Below, in pieces: positions 54,268 to 62,309 of a stretch of DNA of 64,000 nucleotides. Made by a program: the position numbers and the translations under genes. The notes below the pieces were generated by a model, which had not been told where the DNA came from, made no database searches, and worked only from the letters and a program-made list of their open reading frames with translations. The stretch is from Candidatus Terasakiella magnetica (lineage in GTDB: Bacteria > Pseudomonadota > Alphaproteobacteria > Rhodospirillales > Terasakiellaceae), in the NCBI RefSeq assembly GCF_900093605.1, contig NZ_FLYE01000001.1, positions 248,001 through 312,000 on the forward strand. Reading direction: 5' to 3'. Within the stretch, counting starts at the first letter, position 1; every line of letters begins with the position of its first letter.

Positions 54268-54344
54268 GTGCCCATAGCTCAGCTGGATAGAGCATCCGCC
54301 TTCTAAGCGGACGGTCGAGGGTTCGAATCCTTCTGGGCACGCCA
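54268..54344 (+). tRNA. tRNA-Arg (anticodon UCU)
   Basis: A 77-base cloverleaf. The acceptor stem is GTGCCCA with TGGGCAC, discriminator G, and CCA is encoded. The anticodon stem TCCGC/GCGGA closes the loop CTTCTAA, anticodon TCT, which reads AGA/AGG. The T arm has GTTCGAATCC. A terminator follows at 54371. Confidence 0.96.
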
Positions 54345-54370
54345 TTTCTTTTTAGCATAAAGTTTATATT

Positions 54371-54403
54371 GCTCTTAGATGTCTTTCTAAGGGCTTTTTT
54401 TTT
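54371..54403 (+). terminator. Rho-independent terminator after tRNA-Arg
   Basis: GCTCTTAGA pairs with TCTAAGGGC (9 bp, one G-U pair, six-base loop) and is followed by nine T residues. Confidence 0.85.
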
Positions 54404-54417
54404 AAGCCTGAGGCTTA

Positions 54418-54633
54418 CTAATCACCGATATATTTGAACCGCGGGACCGTTTGTCCCTCTATCGTGACATTTTCAAGAAACATATCCATAGGCCTCACCC
54501 AAAGAGCTTTTTCACCATACTGGGGTTGATATACGACCAATTTCTCTGCTGTTTCTGAATGTTGAGCAACGCCGATAACAATATATTCATTCCCTTTGTA
54601 GTGAATGTAACGCCCAGTTTTAACTTGTGACAT
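54418..54633 (-). CDS. DUF1653 protein
   Basis: Product of 71 residues matching DUF1653: a KTGRYIHYKGNEYIVIGVAQHSET start, LVVYQPQYGEKALWVRP in the centre and VPRFKYI at the end. A small beta-rich domain of unknown role. Its 3' end faces the tRNA-Arg terminator. Confidence 0.88.
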   Translation of the reverse strand: MSQVKTGRYIHYKGNEYIVIGVAQHSETAEKLVVYQPQYGEKALWVRPMDMFLENVTIEGQTVPRFKYIGD

Positions 54634-54745
54634 TATACCTAGCTTTCTTGTTTCATCTTTATCACCTAAACAGGGGATGAATTTTCAATTGAATTAAATT
54701 AACCTAATATGCATTAAGAGTAAAACACCTAAACAAGGTAGTTAA

Positions 54746-54961
54746 ATGCTTGATGATCATGACCCTGAAGAGCTCAAAAAAATTGCTGAGTCATATTTGC
54801 GTGTCATCAAAGAAGATATTTGCACCCCTTGCGTTGAACATAGGGGTAATCTAAGAGCTGTAAACCTTGATGACCCACTTCAATGTAAGTGTTCTTGCAA
54901 AAAGGTTGAACAAACTCTCCAAGCGGCCAGAGATTACCTAAAACTATCAAAACCCAAATGA
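54746..54961 (+). CDS. Small protein with a Cys cluster
   Basis: Unrecognised product of 71 residues, ATG after AAGGT. Its first part is an acidic helix (DDHDPEELKKIAESYLRVI); the middle has CTPC (about 26-29) and CKCSC (about 47-51), which could hold zinc or an Fe-S cluster; the C-terminus is a helix. No signal peptide. Short intergenic spaces separate it from convergent hemerythrin and divergent DUF1653. Confidence 0.55.
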   Translation: MLDDHDPEELKKIAESYLRVIKEDICTPCVEHRGNLRAVNLDDPLQCKCSCKKVEQTLQAARDYLKLSKPK

Positions 54962-54991
54962 TTGAGTAGTACGGTTCATTAGGGCGTAAGC

Positions 54992-55396
54992 TTAGTCTTT
55001 TTTCTTCAAAAAAGGCTTATATTTCATATCTTCATTCTGGATATGTGAGAGCCACCATTGTGCAAGGTAATCAATAATATGTTCCACGTCTTTTTGTTCA
55101 TATTTCTCATCGTCACTAACAAGCGAGAGAAGTTTGATGAAGTGCGCTTTGTGGATTTTATGGTGGGCTTCAGAATCAGGGTAATCGTGCGTTTTCATAA
55201 GCTGTTCTTCACACATCATGTGTTCTTTTGACAGCTCAATAAAACCAAGTAGCCTTGCATGTACCTGACTTTCGCAATAATCAATATTTAGATGCGTTGC
55301 AAAATCGATAATTACATCACGCAATTTTTTATGTTGAGAATCTAAGTCTGGATGGCCAACACTAAAGGTTTGGTCATCCCATTCTAAACGTATCAT
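54992..55396 (-). CDS. Bacteriohemerythrin
   Basis: Single-domain hemerythrin of 134 residues, a diiron oxygen-binding four-helix protein. All seven ligands can be placed: His in LDSQHKKL, His and Glu in KEHMMCEEQ, two His in HHKIHK, and His and Asp in SHIQNEDMKY. The ATG at 55396 has GAGGG six bases upstream; the frame is open for 16 further codons with a poor fit to the family. It is divergent from a CheY-like regulator. Such proteins are often linked to aerotaxis or oxygen delivery; the role here is not shown. Confidence 0.93.
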   Translation of the reverse strand: MIRLEWDDQTFSVGHPDLDSQHKKLRDVIIDFATHLNIDYCESQVHARLLGFIELSKEHMMCEEQLMKTHDYPDSEAHHKIHKAHFIKLLSLVSDDEKYEQKDVEHIIDYLAQWWLSHIQNEDMKYKPFLKKKD

Positions 55397-55573
55397 TTGC
55401 GTCCCTCGGCATTCATTTTTTATAGAACCTTTTATAACTAACAAGTTGAAGTTTGTGAAGTATATTTCACCTCAAAAGCTGCATCCGTAAGCTTACTTAG
55501 GTAATAGCAATATTTAACATGAACGTGATAGTGCTGTAGATTGCCGCCAACAACATAAGGTAATGTAAGAATT

Positions 55574-55951
55574 ATGTCTGACGGCGTTAAAATTTTACTC
55601 ATCGAAGATGATGTTTGTATTTCAGAAGCAACAAGTATGTTTCTTGAAATTGCAGGCTATGAAATCGTGCCGGCTTTTTCATGTCATGAAGCAGTAGAGA
55701 AAATCTCAGCCCATAATTTCGATGTAATTATCAGTGATATGTTCTTACCGGATGGTGATTGTTTTTCAATTATGAATAAACTGCTTGAAAAGGGTGATCC
55801 GGTTAAGAAGATTCTAGTTTCAGGTGGCACCGATCGTATTAGCGCCAATGACGCGGTTAATATGGGAGAAGCCTTTTTTGATGCATCTTTGTTAAAACCG
55901 GTCAAAGCTGTTGAGTTGAAAAAAACGATTGAAAACGTTCTTGCCGCTTAA
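55574..55951 (+). CDS. Single-domain response regulator (CheY-like)
   Basis: Receiver domain of 125 residues with no output domain. The acidic pair is in LLIEDD (11-13), the phosphorylated Asp is Asp55 in VIISDMFLPDGD, the Ser/Thr switch is in LVSGGTD and the conserved Lys in LLKPV. Such proteins act as phosphate shuttles or as CheY-type effectors. It is divergent from the hemerythrin; the 3' end overlaps the convergent DUF6460 gene by four bases. Confidence 0.93.
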   Translation: MSDGVKILLIEDDVCISEATSMFLEIAGYEIVPAFSCHEAVEKISAHNFDVIISDMFLPDGDCFSIMNKLLEKGDPVKKILVSGGTDRISANDAVNMGEAFFDASLLKPVKAVELKKTIENVLAA

Positions 55952-56238
55952 TCAGATTTATTGCGCCCGCCCATTCTTAGCAAAGCAAGAATGGCCCAGA
56001 TCGGAATAACAATTGTTGCGCCCAGCAAGATATAAGGCACCATCCAGCGGATCCAGCCTGTCATTGTAGAATAGGCTTTTGCAACCGTTTCGCCAAAGTT
56101 TTCCATAATGGACTGTGGCGTAATATCAAACCAAGACATAACAAGCCCGACAAGTAAGGACACCAAGGCCAGTTTTAAAACTGTTTTGCCAATGGTCTGT
56201 GCCTTTGTATCACCGTTATATTTTGTAACTTCGCCCAT
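55948..56238 (-). CDS. DUF6460 membrane protein
   Basis: Product of 96 residues with two hydrophobic helices (about 22-39 and 64-86). The sequence between, with WFDITPQSIMENFGET and GWIRWMVPYILLGA, matches DUF6460, an alphaproteobacterial family of unknown role. It lies upstream of metC's end on the other side of a short gap. Confidence 0.75.
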   Translation of the reverse strand: MGEVTKYNGDTKAQTIGKTVLKLALVSLLVGLVMSWFDITPQSIMENFGETVAKAYSTMTGWIRWMVPYILLGATIVIPIWAILALLRMGGRNKSD

Positions 56239-56282
56239 AACTTCATTTCCGATCTGTTTAGATACATTCTTATAAGGGCTGA

Positions 56283-57449
56283 TTACGCCTTATTCAACCG
56301 CTCAAAACCTTTCTCAAGGTCATTAATCAAATCATCGATATTTTCTTGGCCAGCATGGAAACGAAGACATGGTCCTTTTTCAGACCAGACAGAAGCATCT
56401 CTGGCACCTGTTGGATCAAACGGAATAACCAAGCTTTCATATCCACCCCAGCTATAGCCCATGGGGAAAAGCTCAAGATTATCCAACATAGCAGCAACTG
56501 CTGTGGGGGTGAATTTTCTATCCAAAACAACTGAGAAAAGCCCGCAGGCACCTGTGAAATCACGCTTCCAAATCTCATGACCGGGGCAATCTTCAAAAGC
56601 AGGGTGAAGTACTTTTGTAACTTCCTCACGTTCTTTTAACCACCCCGCCAATTTCAAGCCATTTTCCTGATGCACATTCAGGCGAGCGGGCAGGGTGCGA
56701 ATGCCGCGTTGGGCCAAATAACAATCATCTGGTGCCGCGCAGTAACCAAGGCCATAAACAAATGTTTTCACTTTTTTATACAGGTCTTGGCCCAAAGCGA
56801 TTGTGCCCAACATGACATCGGAATGACCGCCAATATATTTTGTGGCGGCCTGAATGGAAATATCACAGCCATGTTCAAACGCATTAAAGTAATAACCTGC
56901 TGCCCATGTATTATCGATCATGGTGATAATGCCGTGATCTTTGGCAACCTTGGTGATTGCCGGAATATCTTGCACTTCAAAGGTGAGGGAGCCCGGTGAT
57001 TCTGTGAAAATGACTTTGGTATTATCTTTAATCAGCTTTTCAATATTCCCGCCAATGCTCGGGTCAAAATAGGTCGTTTCCACGCCATAATTCTTCAACA
57101 CCGTATTGCAGAATTTTTTAGTGGGGAAATAAGCCGAATCAGTCACCAAGATATGATCACCATGTTTCACAAAGGCCAGTATTGCCCCGGTAATAGCCGC
57201 TAGGCCCGATTGCACCGCAATGGCTTTATCACTGCCTTCAAGGGCTGCAACAGATTGTTCAAAAGCTTGCGATGTTGGGGTTGCCATACGCCCATAATAA
57301 ATACCTTCTGTGGGGTTTTGACCCGCTTTATTCATGGCATCAACGCTTGGAAATGTCACGGTTGAGGCATGATAAACAGGCGGATTTACAATGCCGAAAT
57401 TCTCAGAAGCATTGCGTCCAGCGTGAAGGATATGGGTTTCTTTTTTCAT
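56283..57449 (-). CDS. metC: Cystathionine beta-lyase
   Basis: PLP enzyme of 388 residues of the Cys/Met metabolism family that splits cystathionine to homocysteine, pyruvate and ammonia. GIYYGRMATPTSQAFE (about 48-63) holds the Tyr and Arg that contact phosphate of the partner subunit, and the PLP Lys is in QAATKYIGGHSD. Cystathionine gamma-lyase cannot be fully excluded, but the NTWAAGYYFNAFEHGCDI stretch and length fit MetC. The next gene upstream, sseA, ends with a terminator, so metC has its own promoter. Confidence 0.92.
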   Translation of the reverse strand: MKKETHILHAGRNASENFGIVNPPVYHASTVTFPSVDAMNKAGQNPTEGIYYGRMATPTSQAFEQSVAALEGSDKAIAVQSGLAAITGAILAFVKHGDHILVTDSAYFPTKKFCNTVLKNYGVETTYFDPSIGGNIEKLIKDNTKVIFTESPGSLTFEVQDIPAITKVAKDHGIITMIDNTWAAGYYFNAFEHGCDISIQAATKYIGGHSDVMLGTIALGQDLYKKVKTFVYGLGYCAAPDDCYLAQRGIRTLPARLNVHQENGLKLAGWLKEREEVTKVLHPAFEDCPGHEIWKRDFTGACGLFSVVLDRKFTPTAVAAMLDNLELFPMGYSWGGYESLVIPFDPTGARDASVWSEKGPCLRFHAGQENIDDLINDLEKGFERLNKA

Positions 57450-57500
57450 TTATGTATGGCCTTGGTTAAATCAGCGTGTCTTAAAAGAACTTATACATAA

Positions 57501-57530
57501 AAAACCCCGCTCACAACAGCGGGGCTTTTC
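57501..57530 (-). terminator. Rho-independent terminator after sseA
   Basis: On the minus strand CCCCGCT pairs with AGCGGGG around a six-base loop and is followed by a T6 run. It lies 20-50 bases after the sseA stop. Confidence 0.82.
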
Positions 57531-57548
57531 TCAAAATCATTTTAGTGT

Positions 57549-58406
57549 TTATTCAACAGGTGTATCTTCACTGGAACCCCATTCGGCCCAAGACCCATCA
57601 TAAACTGCCGCATCTTTATTGCCTAAAAGGTAAGCCGCAAAGGTGAGGACAGAGGCGGTTACACCAGAGCCACAGCTTGCGACCATGGGTTTGCGTGGAT
57701 CAATGCCCGCTTGGTCAAACAGCTCTGTGATTTCTTCAGCCGTTTTAAAGATGCCGCCTTTATTTTTATCAATCAGACTATCCCATGGCACATTGTGCGA
57801 ATTCGGGATTTTACCAACTTTGGTTACCTTCCATGGCTCAGCCCCTTCACCGCGGTAACGCTCAGCTGAGCGCGCATCCACAATCTGTTCACGCTTGCGC
57901 TCAATATTTTTAAGCATCTGGGCTTTATCACGAATAATGAAGTTGTTAAGCCGTGGCGTGAAGTGGCGTTCTTGTACGGGTTCAACGGGGCCTTCTTCAA
58001 CAGGGCGGCCTTCATCAATCCATTTGGTTAAACCACCATCAAGAACGGCAATATCTTCATGACCAAAGACACGGAAGGTCCACCACACACGTGCAGCTGC
58101 ACAGCCGCCATGGCGAGAATCATAAACCACAATGCGAACCCCATCACCAAGGCCAAGTTTTCTCACCCGTGAGGAAAATTTTTCAGCACTTGGCAGCATA
58201 TGGGGCAGGGGGTTTTTAGTATCTGCAATTTCGTCTACATCAAAAAACTGCGCACCGGGAATGCGCGCTTCCATATAGGCGTCTTTTGCACTTTTTCCTT
58301 CAACAGGTAAAAAGTATGTGGCATCCACGATATGAACATCAGGTGCGTCCATATGTTGTGCCAACCATTCCGTAGTCACAAGACCTTGCGGGTTTTTAAA
58401 GCTCAT
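57549..58406 (-). CDS. sseA: 3-Mercaptopyruvate sulfurtransferase
   Basis: Tandem-rhodanese enzyme of 285 residues that transfers sulfur from mercaptopyruvate or thiosulfate. The second rhodanese domain carries the catalytic Cys in VASCGSGVTASVL; CGSGVT is the mercaptopyruvate-type loop, unlike the CRKGVT of thiosulfate sulfurtransferases. The first domain, with IVVYDSRHGGCAAARVWW, lacks the catalytic loop Cys. The ATG at 58406 has GGGGG five bases upstream; ATG 58418 is less likely. Confidence 0.92.
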   Translation of the reverse strand: MSFKNPQGLVTTEWLAQHMDAPDVHIVDATYFLPVEGKSAKDAYMEARIPGAQFFDVDEIADTKNPLPHMLPSAEKFSSRVRKLGLGDGVRIVVYDSRHGGCAAARVWWTFRVFGHEDIAVLDGGLTKWIDEGRPVEEGPVEPVQERHFTPRLNNFIIRDKAQMLKNIERKREQIVDARSAERYRGEGAEPWKVTKVGKIPNSHNVPWDSLIDKNKGGIFKTAEEITELFDQAGIDPRKPMVASCGSGVTASVLTFAAYLLGNKDAAVYDGSWAEWGSSEDTPVE

Positions 58407-58492
58407 TTTTGCCCCCATATCGTTGCATTGGTTTTGACATATTGGGCACGTTAAAAGGCCATAAGGCAAGGAAAAATTACAGTTTTCCCCAT

Positions 58493-58519
58493 AAAAAAAG
58501 GAGGGATGGCCCCTCCTTT
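58493..58519 (-). terminator. Rho-independent terminator after cysK
   Basis: On the minus strand AAAGGAGGG pairs with CCCTCCTTT around a five-base loop and is followed by a T-run. It separates the cysK and sseA transcripts. Confidence 0.85.
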
Positions 58520-58536
58520 AATTCACTTTGAAATAA

Positions 58537-59535
58537 TCACATCCAATCTGGCACTGGAAGGTTATTTTCTTTTAAAAATTCCGGATTATAAAGTTTGCTC
58601 TGATAACGTGTTCCACTATCACACAGCACTGTAACAATCGTTTTGCCCGGCCCAAGGTCTTTTGCCAAACGAATGGCACCTGCCACATTCACCCCAGATG
58701 AGCCACCAACACATAGACCTTCACTTTTCAACAGGTCAAAGGCAATCAGTACGGCTTCTTCATCATGGATTTGATAGGCTTTATCAATCACAGCATCTTC
58801 AAGGTTTGCTGTAATGCGCCCCTGACCAATCCCTTCCGTGATGGAGGAACCTTCAGCCTTTAACTCACCATTTTTGTAGTAGTTATAAAGCGCGGCCCCC
58901 ATAGGGTCTGCAATGGCGATTTGAATGTCTTCATTATGTTTTTTAAGCCCCATGGAAACACCCGCAAGTGTGCCACCCGTGCCAACGGCACAAACAAAAC
59001 CATCAACTTTACCATCGGTTTGCTGCCAGATTTCTTGGGCTGTTGTGTCCATATGGCCTTGACGGTTTGCCACATTATCAAATTGATTAGCCCAGATGGC
59101 CCCATTTGGTTCTGTCTTTGCCAGTTCTTCGGCAAGGCGACGCGAATAATGCACATAGTTATCTGGGTTTTTATAAGGTACAGCCGGAACAAGGCGAAGG
59201 TCCGCCCCACATAGGCGTAGCATGTCCTTTTTTTCCTGACTTTGTGTTTCCGGCATCACAATTACACTGCGATAACCCAACGCACGCCCCACAAGCGCAA
59301 TACCAATACCCGTATTGCCTGCTGTGCCTTCAATGATCACACCACCGGGCTTTAACAATCCCTTGGCTTCGGCATCTCTAATAATAGCCAGTGCTGCGCG
59401 ATCTTTAATGGAGCCACCGGGGTTTAAAAACTCTGCTTTTGCCAGAATTTCACAGCCCGTTTCTTCAGAGGCATTTTTAAGACGAATAAGAGGCGTGTTA
59501 CCAACAGTGCCCACAAAACCGTTACGAATATCCAT
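58537..59535 (-). CDS. cysK: Cysteine synthase (O-acetylserine sulfhydrylase)
   Basis: Fold-type II PLP enzyme of 332 residues that makes cysteine from O-acetylserine and sulfide. GNTPLIRL opens the family, the PLP Lys is in NPGGSIKDRAA (about residue 46), the substrate loop is EGTAGNTGIG and the phosphate loop VGTGGTLAGV. The ATG at 59535 precedes the usual NTP motif and has AAGAGA upstream; ATG 59553 is possible. With sseA and metC it forms a sulfur amino-acid neighbourhood, each gene apparently transcribed on its own. Confidence 0.93.
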   Translation of the reverse strand: MDIRNGFVGTVGNTPLIRLKNASEETGCEILAKAEFLNPGGSIKDRAALAIIRDAEAKGLLKPGGVIIEGTAGNTGIGIALVGRALGYRSVIVMPETQSQEKKDMLRLCGADLRLVPAVPYKNPDNYVHYSRRLAEELAKTEPNGAIWANQFDNVANRQGHMDTTAQEIWQQTDGKVDGFVCAVGTGGTLAGVSMGLKKHNEDIQIAIADPMGAALYNYYKNGELKAEGSSITEGIGQGRITANLEDAVIDKAYQIHDEEAVLIAFDLLKSEGLCVGGSSGVNVAGAIRLAKDLGPGKTIVTVLCDSGTRYQSKLYNPEFLKENNLPVPDWM

Positions 59536-59629
59536 AAGTTTTCTCTTCAACATGAAAATCAGTTGAAGTGAAAATAGTTCTTAATTTGGAATAATTCAAT
59601 ATTTAATCTAATGTAAATGTGATTTATTT

Positions 59630-60262
59630 TTATTTACACCATTTATCGCGTATATCTTTATGGTTCATTTTAAGCCATTGCAGGGCAATAATTCCTGTTG
59701 AATTATGCATGTAACCATTTTCAAGCATGTCAAAGGCCTCAGCCACAGGGACTTTTAAAACACGAATATGTTCACCTTCATGCTCAAGCCCTGCAAATTC
59801 AAGAGCCTCAGTACTATCGACTTCTACACAATATAAATGCAGGCTTTCTGTTGAACCACCGGGGGAAACGAGATAATCCGCAATCAGCTCAAGACGCTTG
59901 GCTGTGCAGCCTGTTTCTTCGTGTGTTTCACGAATGGCAACATCTTCTGGGGTTTGGCCTTCTTCAATGATCCCGGCAGGGACTTCCAAAAGCCATGGGT
60001 TATAACCCGCTGCAAATGAGCCGGGGCGAAATTGTTCAACGAGGATAATCACATCTGCCACAGGATCATAAGGCAACATGCCAGAGGCGTGACCGCGCTC
60101 AAAAATTTCACGGTTTATGGGTTGAGACCAGCCACCTTCGTGTTTTTTATGGCGCAGTGTATATTCATCAACCTGAAAATACTTTTTAAAAGGAGTCGTC
60201 TTATCAATGACTTCAACGTCATCTTTATTAAACTCAGCATAATCAGAATTTGATTTCGCCAT
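59630..60262 (-). CDS. nudF: ADP-ribose pyrophosphatase (NUDIX hydrolase)
   Basis: Product of 210 residues of the ADP-sugar pyrophosphatase type. The Nudix box runs from GIIEEGQTPEDV to RETHEETGC (about 113-135); the usual first Glu (GX5E) is Gln, while the essential REuxEExGu half is intact, so activity is likely. YLVSPGGSTE, typical of the NudF group, follows. It shares one base with the parA-like stop (TAATG), so the two are translationally coupled. Confidence 0.9.
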   Translation of the reverse strand: MAKSNSDYAEFNKDDVEVIDKTTPFKKYFQVDEYTLRHKKHEGGWSQPINREIFERGHASGMLPYDPVADVIILVEQFRPGSFAAGYNPWLLEVPAGIIEEGQTPEDVAIRETHEETGCTAKRLELIADYLVSPGGSTESLHLYCVEVDSTEALEFAGLEHEGEHIRVLKVPVAEAFDMLENGYMHNSTGIIALQWLKMNHKDIRDKWCK

Positions 60263-60891
60263 TATTTGCCCCAGATTTCTTTTGCCAAGGCTTTGATCTC
60301 TGTGGTTGCCGTGCTGCGTTTTTCTGATTCAACAACGCCAAGACCATCGATCATGCTAGAGGCAAAAGCAACACGGTTGCCTAAGGTTGATTTCAACATA
60401 GGGCGCTCGTCTTCTTCAAGCATATTGCGGATTTTATCTAAAAGCTTGCCACGTGGCGGGATGCGGTTAAGCAAAACAATCGCATCGGTTTTTTCTTTTT
60501 TGGCTTGCTTAAATGTGGGTGCTGTTGCCCAAACATCCATGGGGCTTGGCTGGACCGGAATGACAAGCAAATCTGCATAACGAATGGCAATGCTGGCTTC
60601 GGTTTGAGCGTGCGGTGGGGCATCCACAAGGATCACGTCAAAATCTTGCTTCAGACGGTCTAGCTCATTTTTAAGACGCCAGCCGCCCACACTTGAAAGC
60701 ACAAGGCGGTTATCTTCACCAAGGGAACGTTTGCGCTCTGCAAACCATGAGGTCAGGCTGGCCTGTGGGTCGATATCAACCAATGCCACGTTTTTCTTTT
60801 GTGCAGCATATGCAGTTGCCAGTTGTGCAACCACAGTTGTTTTACCTGCACCACCTTTTTGTTGGGCGATGGTTAGAATCTTGGCAGCCAT
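60262..60891 (-). CDS. Orphan ParA-family ATPase
   Basis: Deviant Walker A ATPase of 209 residues. QQKGGAGKTTVV (about 10-21) has the signature Lys, VDIDPQASLT the Walker A' Asp, and VILVDAPP the Walker B. There is no N-terminal DNA-binding domain and no parB next to it, so it is probably not the chromosome ParA. Small orphan ParA-like proteins elsewhere position chemoreceptor arrays, flagella or other cargo; which applies here is unknown. It is co-translated with a NUDIX hydrolase. Confidence 0.88.
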   Translation of the reverse strand: MAAKILTIAQQKGGAGKTTVVAQLATAYAAQKKNVALVDIDPQASLTSWFAERKRSLGEDNRLVLSSVGGWRLKNELDRLKQDFDVILVDAPPHAQTEASIAIRYADLLVIPVQPSPMDVWATAPTFKQAKKEKTDAIVLLNRIPPRGKLLDKIRNMLEEDERPMLKSTLGNRVAFASSMIDGLGVVESEKRSTATTEIKALAKEIWGK

Positions 60892-60981
60892 TAAAGCCTC
60901 CCCATAAATATATCATCAAATTGACGCCGCGAATGTTACCTTATCGAAACCGATTAGCAAGCCATTGGTGCAACGCCTCAA

Positions 60982-62235
60982 TCAGAAACGCTGAAGACCA
61001 AGGCCAGAAAGACTTATTTTCGGTGATTTTTGGCTAATAATGTCTGATAAAATTTGTGCGCAGCCACATGACATTGTCCAGCCTAAGGTGCCATGTCCGG
61101 TGTTTAAATATAAAGAATCGATGGATGTTTGACCAAGCAGCGGCACACTATCTGGTGTTTTTGGTCTTAAGCCTGCCCAAAATTCAACATCATCTGGATT
61201 TGCACAACCGGGGAAAAGTTCCATGGTTTTATTTAAAATAAATTGCGCACGAAGTTCATTCACCGCCGTGCTATATCCACCAAGTTCAGCCGTGCCTGCA
61301 ACACGAAGACGATTTCCAAAACGGCTAAAAACCAGTTTAAACTCATCATCCGTCAAGCTCACTTGAGGGGCTTTTTCAGGATGAGAAAGGGGCAGGGTGA
61401 TTGAATAGCCTTTTGCTGGATAAATCGGCAAATTCAGACCGTTTTTTGCCAGTAAGTGTTTGCTAAAACTACCCAGGCAGACAACCACCTGATCAGCAAA
61501 GAAATCACCTTGATCTGTTTTTACGCCCACGGCCTTGTTGTTTTTAAGTATGAGCTCAATGATCTGGTGATCAAAGTGAAACTCAACACCATCATCCACA
61601 GCTTTTTGCGCAATGGCTTTTGTAAAGCGATGGGCATCGCCACTTTCATCATCTTTTGAATAAATCCCACCCACAAGACGGTTTTTTACATGACCAAGCG
61701 CATTTTCTGTTTCCACACATTGGTCTGGGGAAAGAACCTGACGGTTTAAACCATATTTCTTCATGGTCTCAGCCGCATGTACCGCTAGATCAAATTCTTT
61801 TTCGTCGCGGTAAAAATGAATAATGCCTTCTTCGCGATGATCATAATCTAGATCAATCTCTTTCCTAAGTTCTTTAAGGCATTGCCGACTGTGAAGCGCC
61901 ACACGTAACGTGCGCTCCGTATTAATATCGGTTTTCTTTGCGGTGCAGTTTGTCAGAAATTTTAAGCACCAGCCCCATAAGGCCGGATCAAAACGAAATA
62001 AATGAAAGAGAAGGGGGGCTTCTTTTTTACCAAGCCATTTTAAGGCTTTAAACGGGGTTGCCGGACTTGCCCATGGATCAGCGTGAGCCGCAGCAATCTG
62101 CCCACCATTGGCATAGCTGGTCTCCATGGCGGGTTCAAGTTGACGATCAAGCACAACAACATCATGTCCGGCCTTTTTTAAATAAAAAGCCGTTGTTGTG
62201 CCAACCACCCCTGCGCCTAGGACCAATACTCTCAC
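60982..62235 (-). CDS. dadA: D-amino acid dehydrogenase
   Basis: FAD enzyme of 417 residues that oxidises D-amino acids and feeds electrons to the quinone pool. RVLVLGAGVVGTTTAFYL is the DadA-type N-terminus, SYANGGQIAAAHADPW the conserved DadA block, and GHGTLGWTMSCGCA the C-terminal FAD motif. The start is GTG at 62235, placing MRVLVLG as in E. coli DadA; GTG 62247 adds four residues. It is divergent from nnr. Confidence 0.92.
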   Translation of the reverse strand: MRVLVLGAGVVGTTTAFYLKKAGHDVVVLDRQLEPAMETSYANGGQIAAAHADPWASPATPFKALKWLGKKEAPLLFHLFRFDPALWGWCLKFLTNCTAKKTDINTERTLRVALHSRQCLKELRKEIDLDYDHREEGIIHFYRDEKEFDLAVHAAETMKKYGLNRQVLSPDQCVETENALGHVKNRLVGGIYSKDDESGDAHRFTKAIAQKAVDDGVEFHFDHQIIELILKNNKAVGVKTDQGDFFADQVVVCLGSFSKHLLAKNGLNLPIYPAKGYSITLPLSHPEKAPQVSLTDDEFKLVFSRFGNRLRVAGTAELGGYSTAVNELRAQFILNKTMELFPGCANPDDVEFWAGLRPKTPDSVPLLGQTSIDSLYLNTGHGTLGWTMSCGCAQILSDIISQKSPKISLSGLGLQRF

Positions 62236-62309
62236 GACAAGATACACCGTTTCTTGTTATAGTAACGAACTGGTATTTAAAAGCAGTTGGGGCTAAAGGC
62301 AAGGAAGCT

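Noticed and set aside
62058-62309. Upstream extension of nnr
   Set aside because: The open frame runs antisense through dadA; the ATG at 62310 with AAGGA is a better start.
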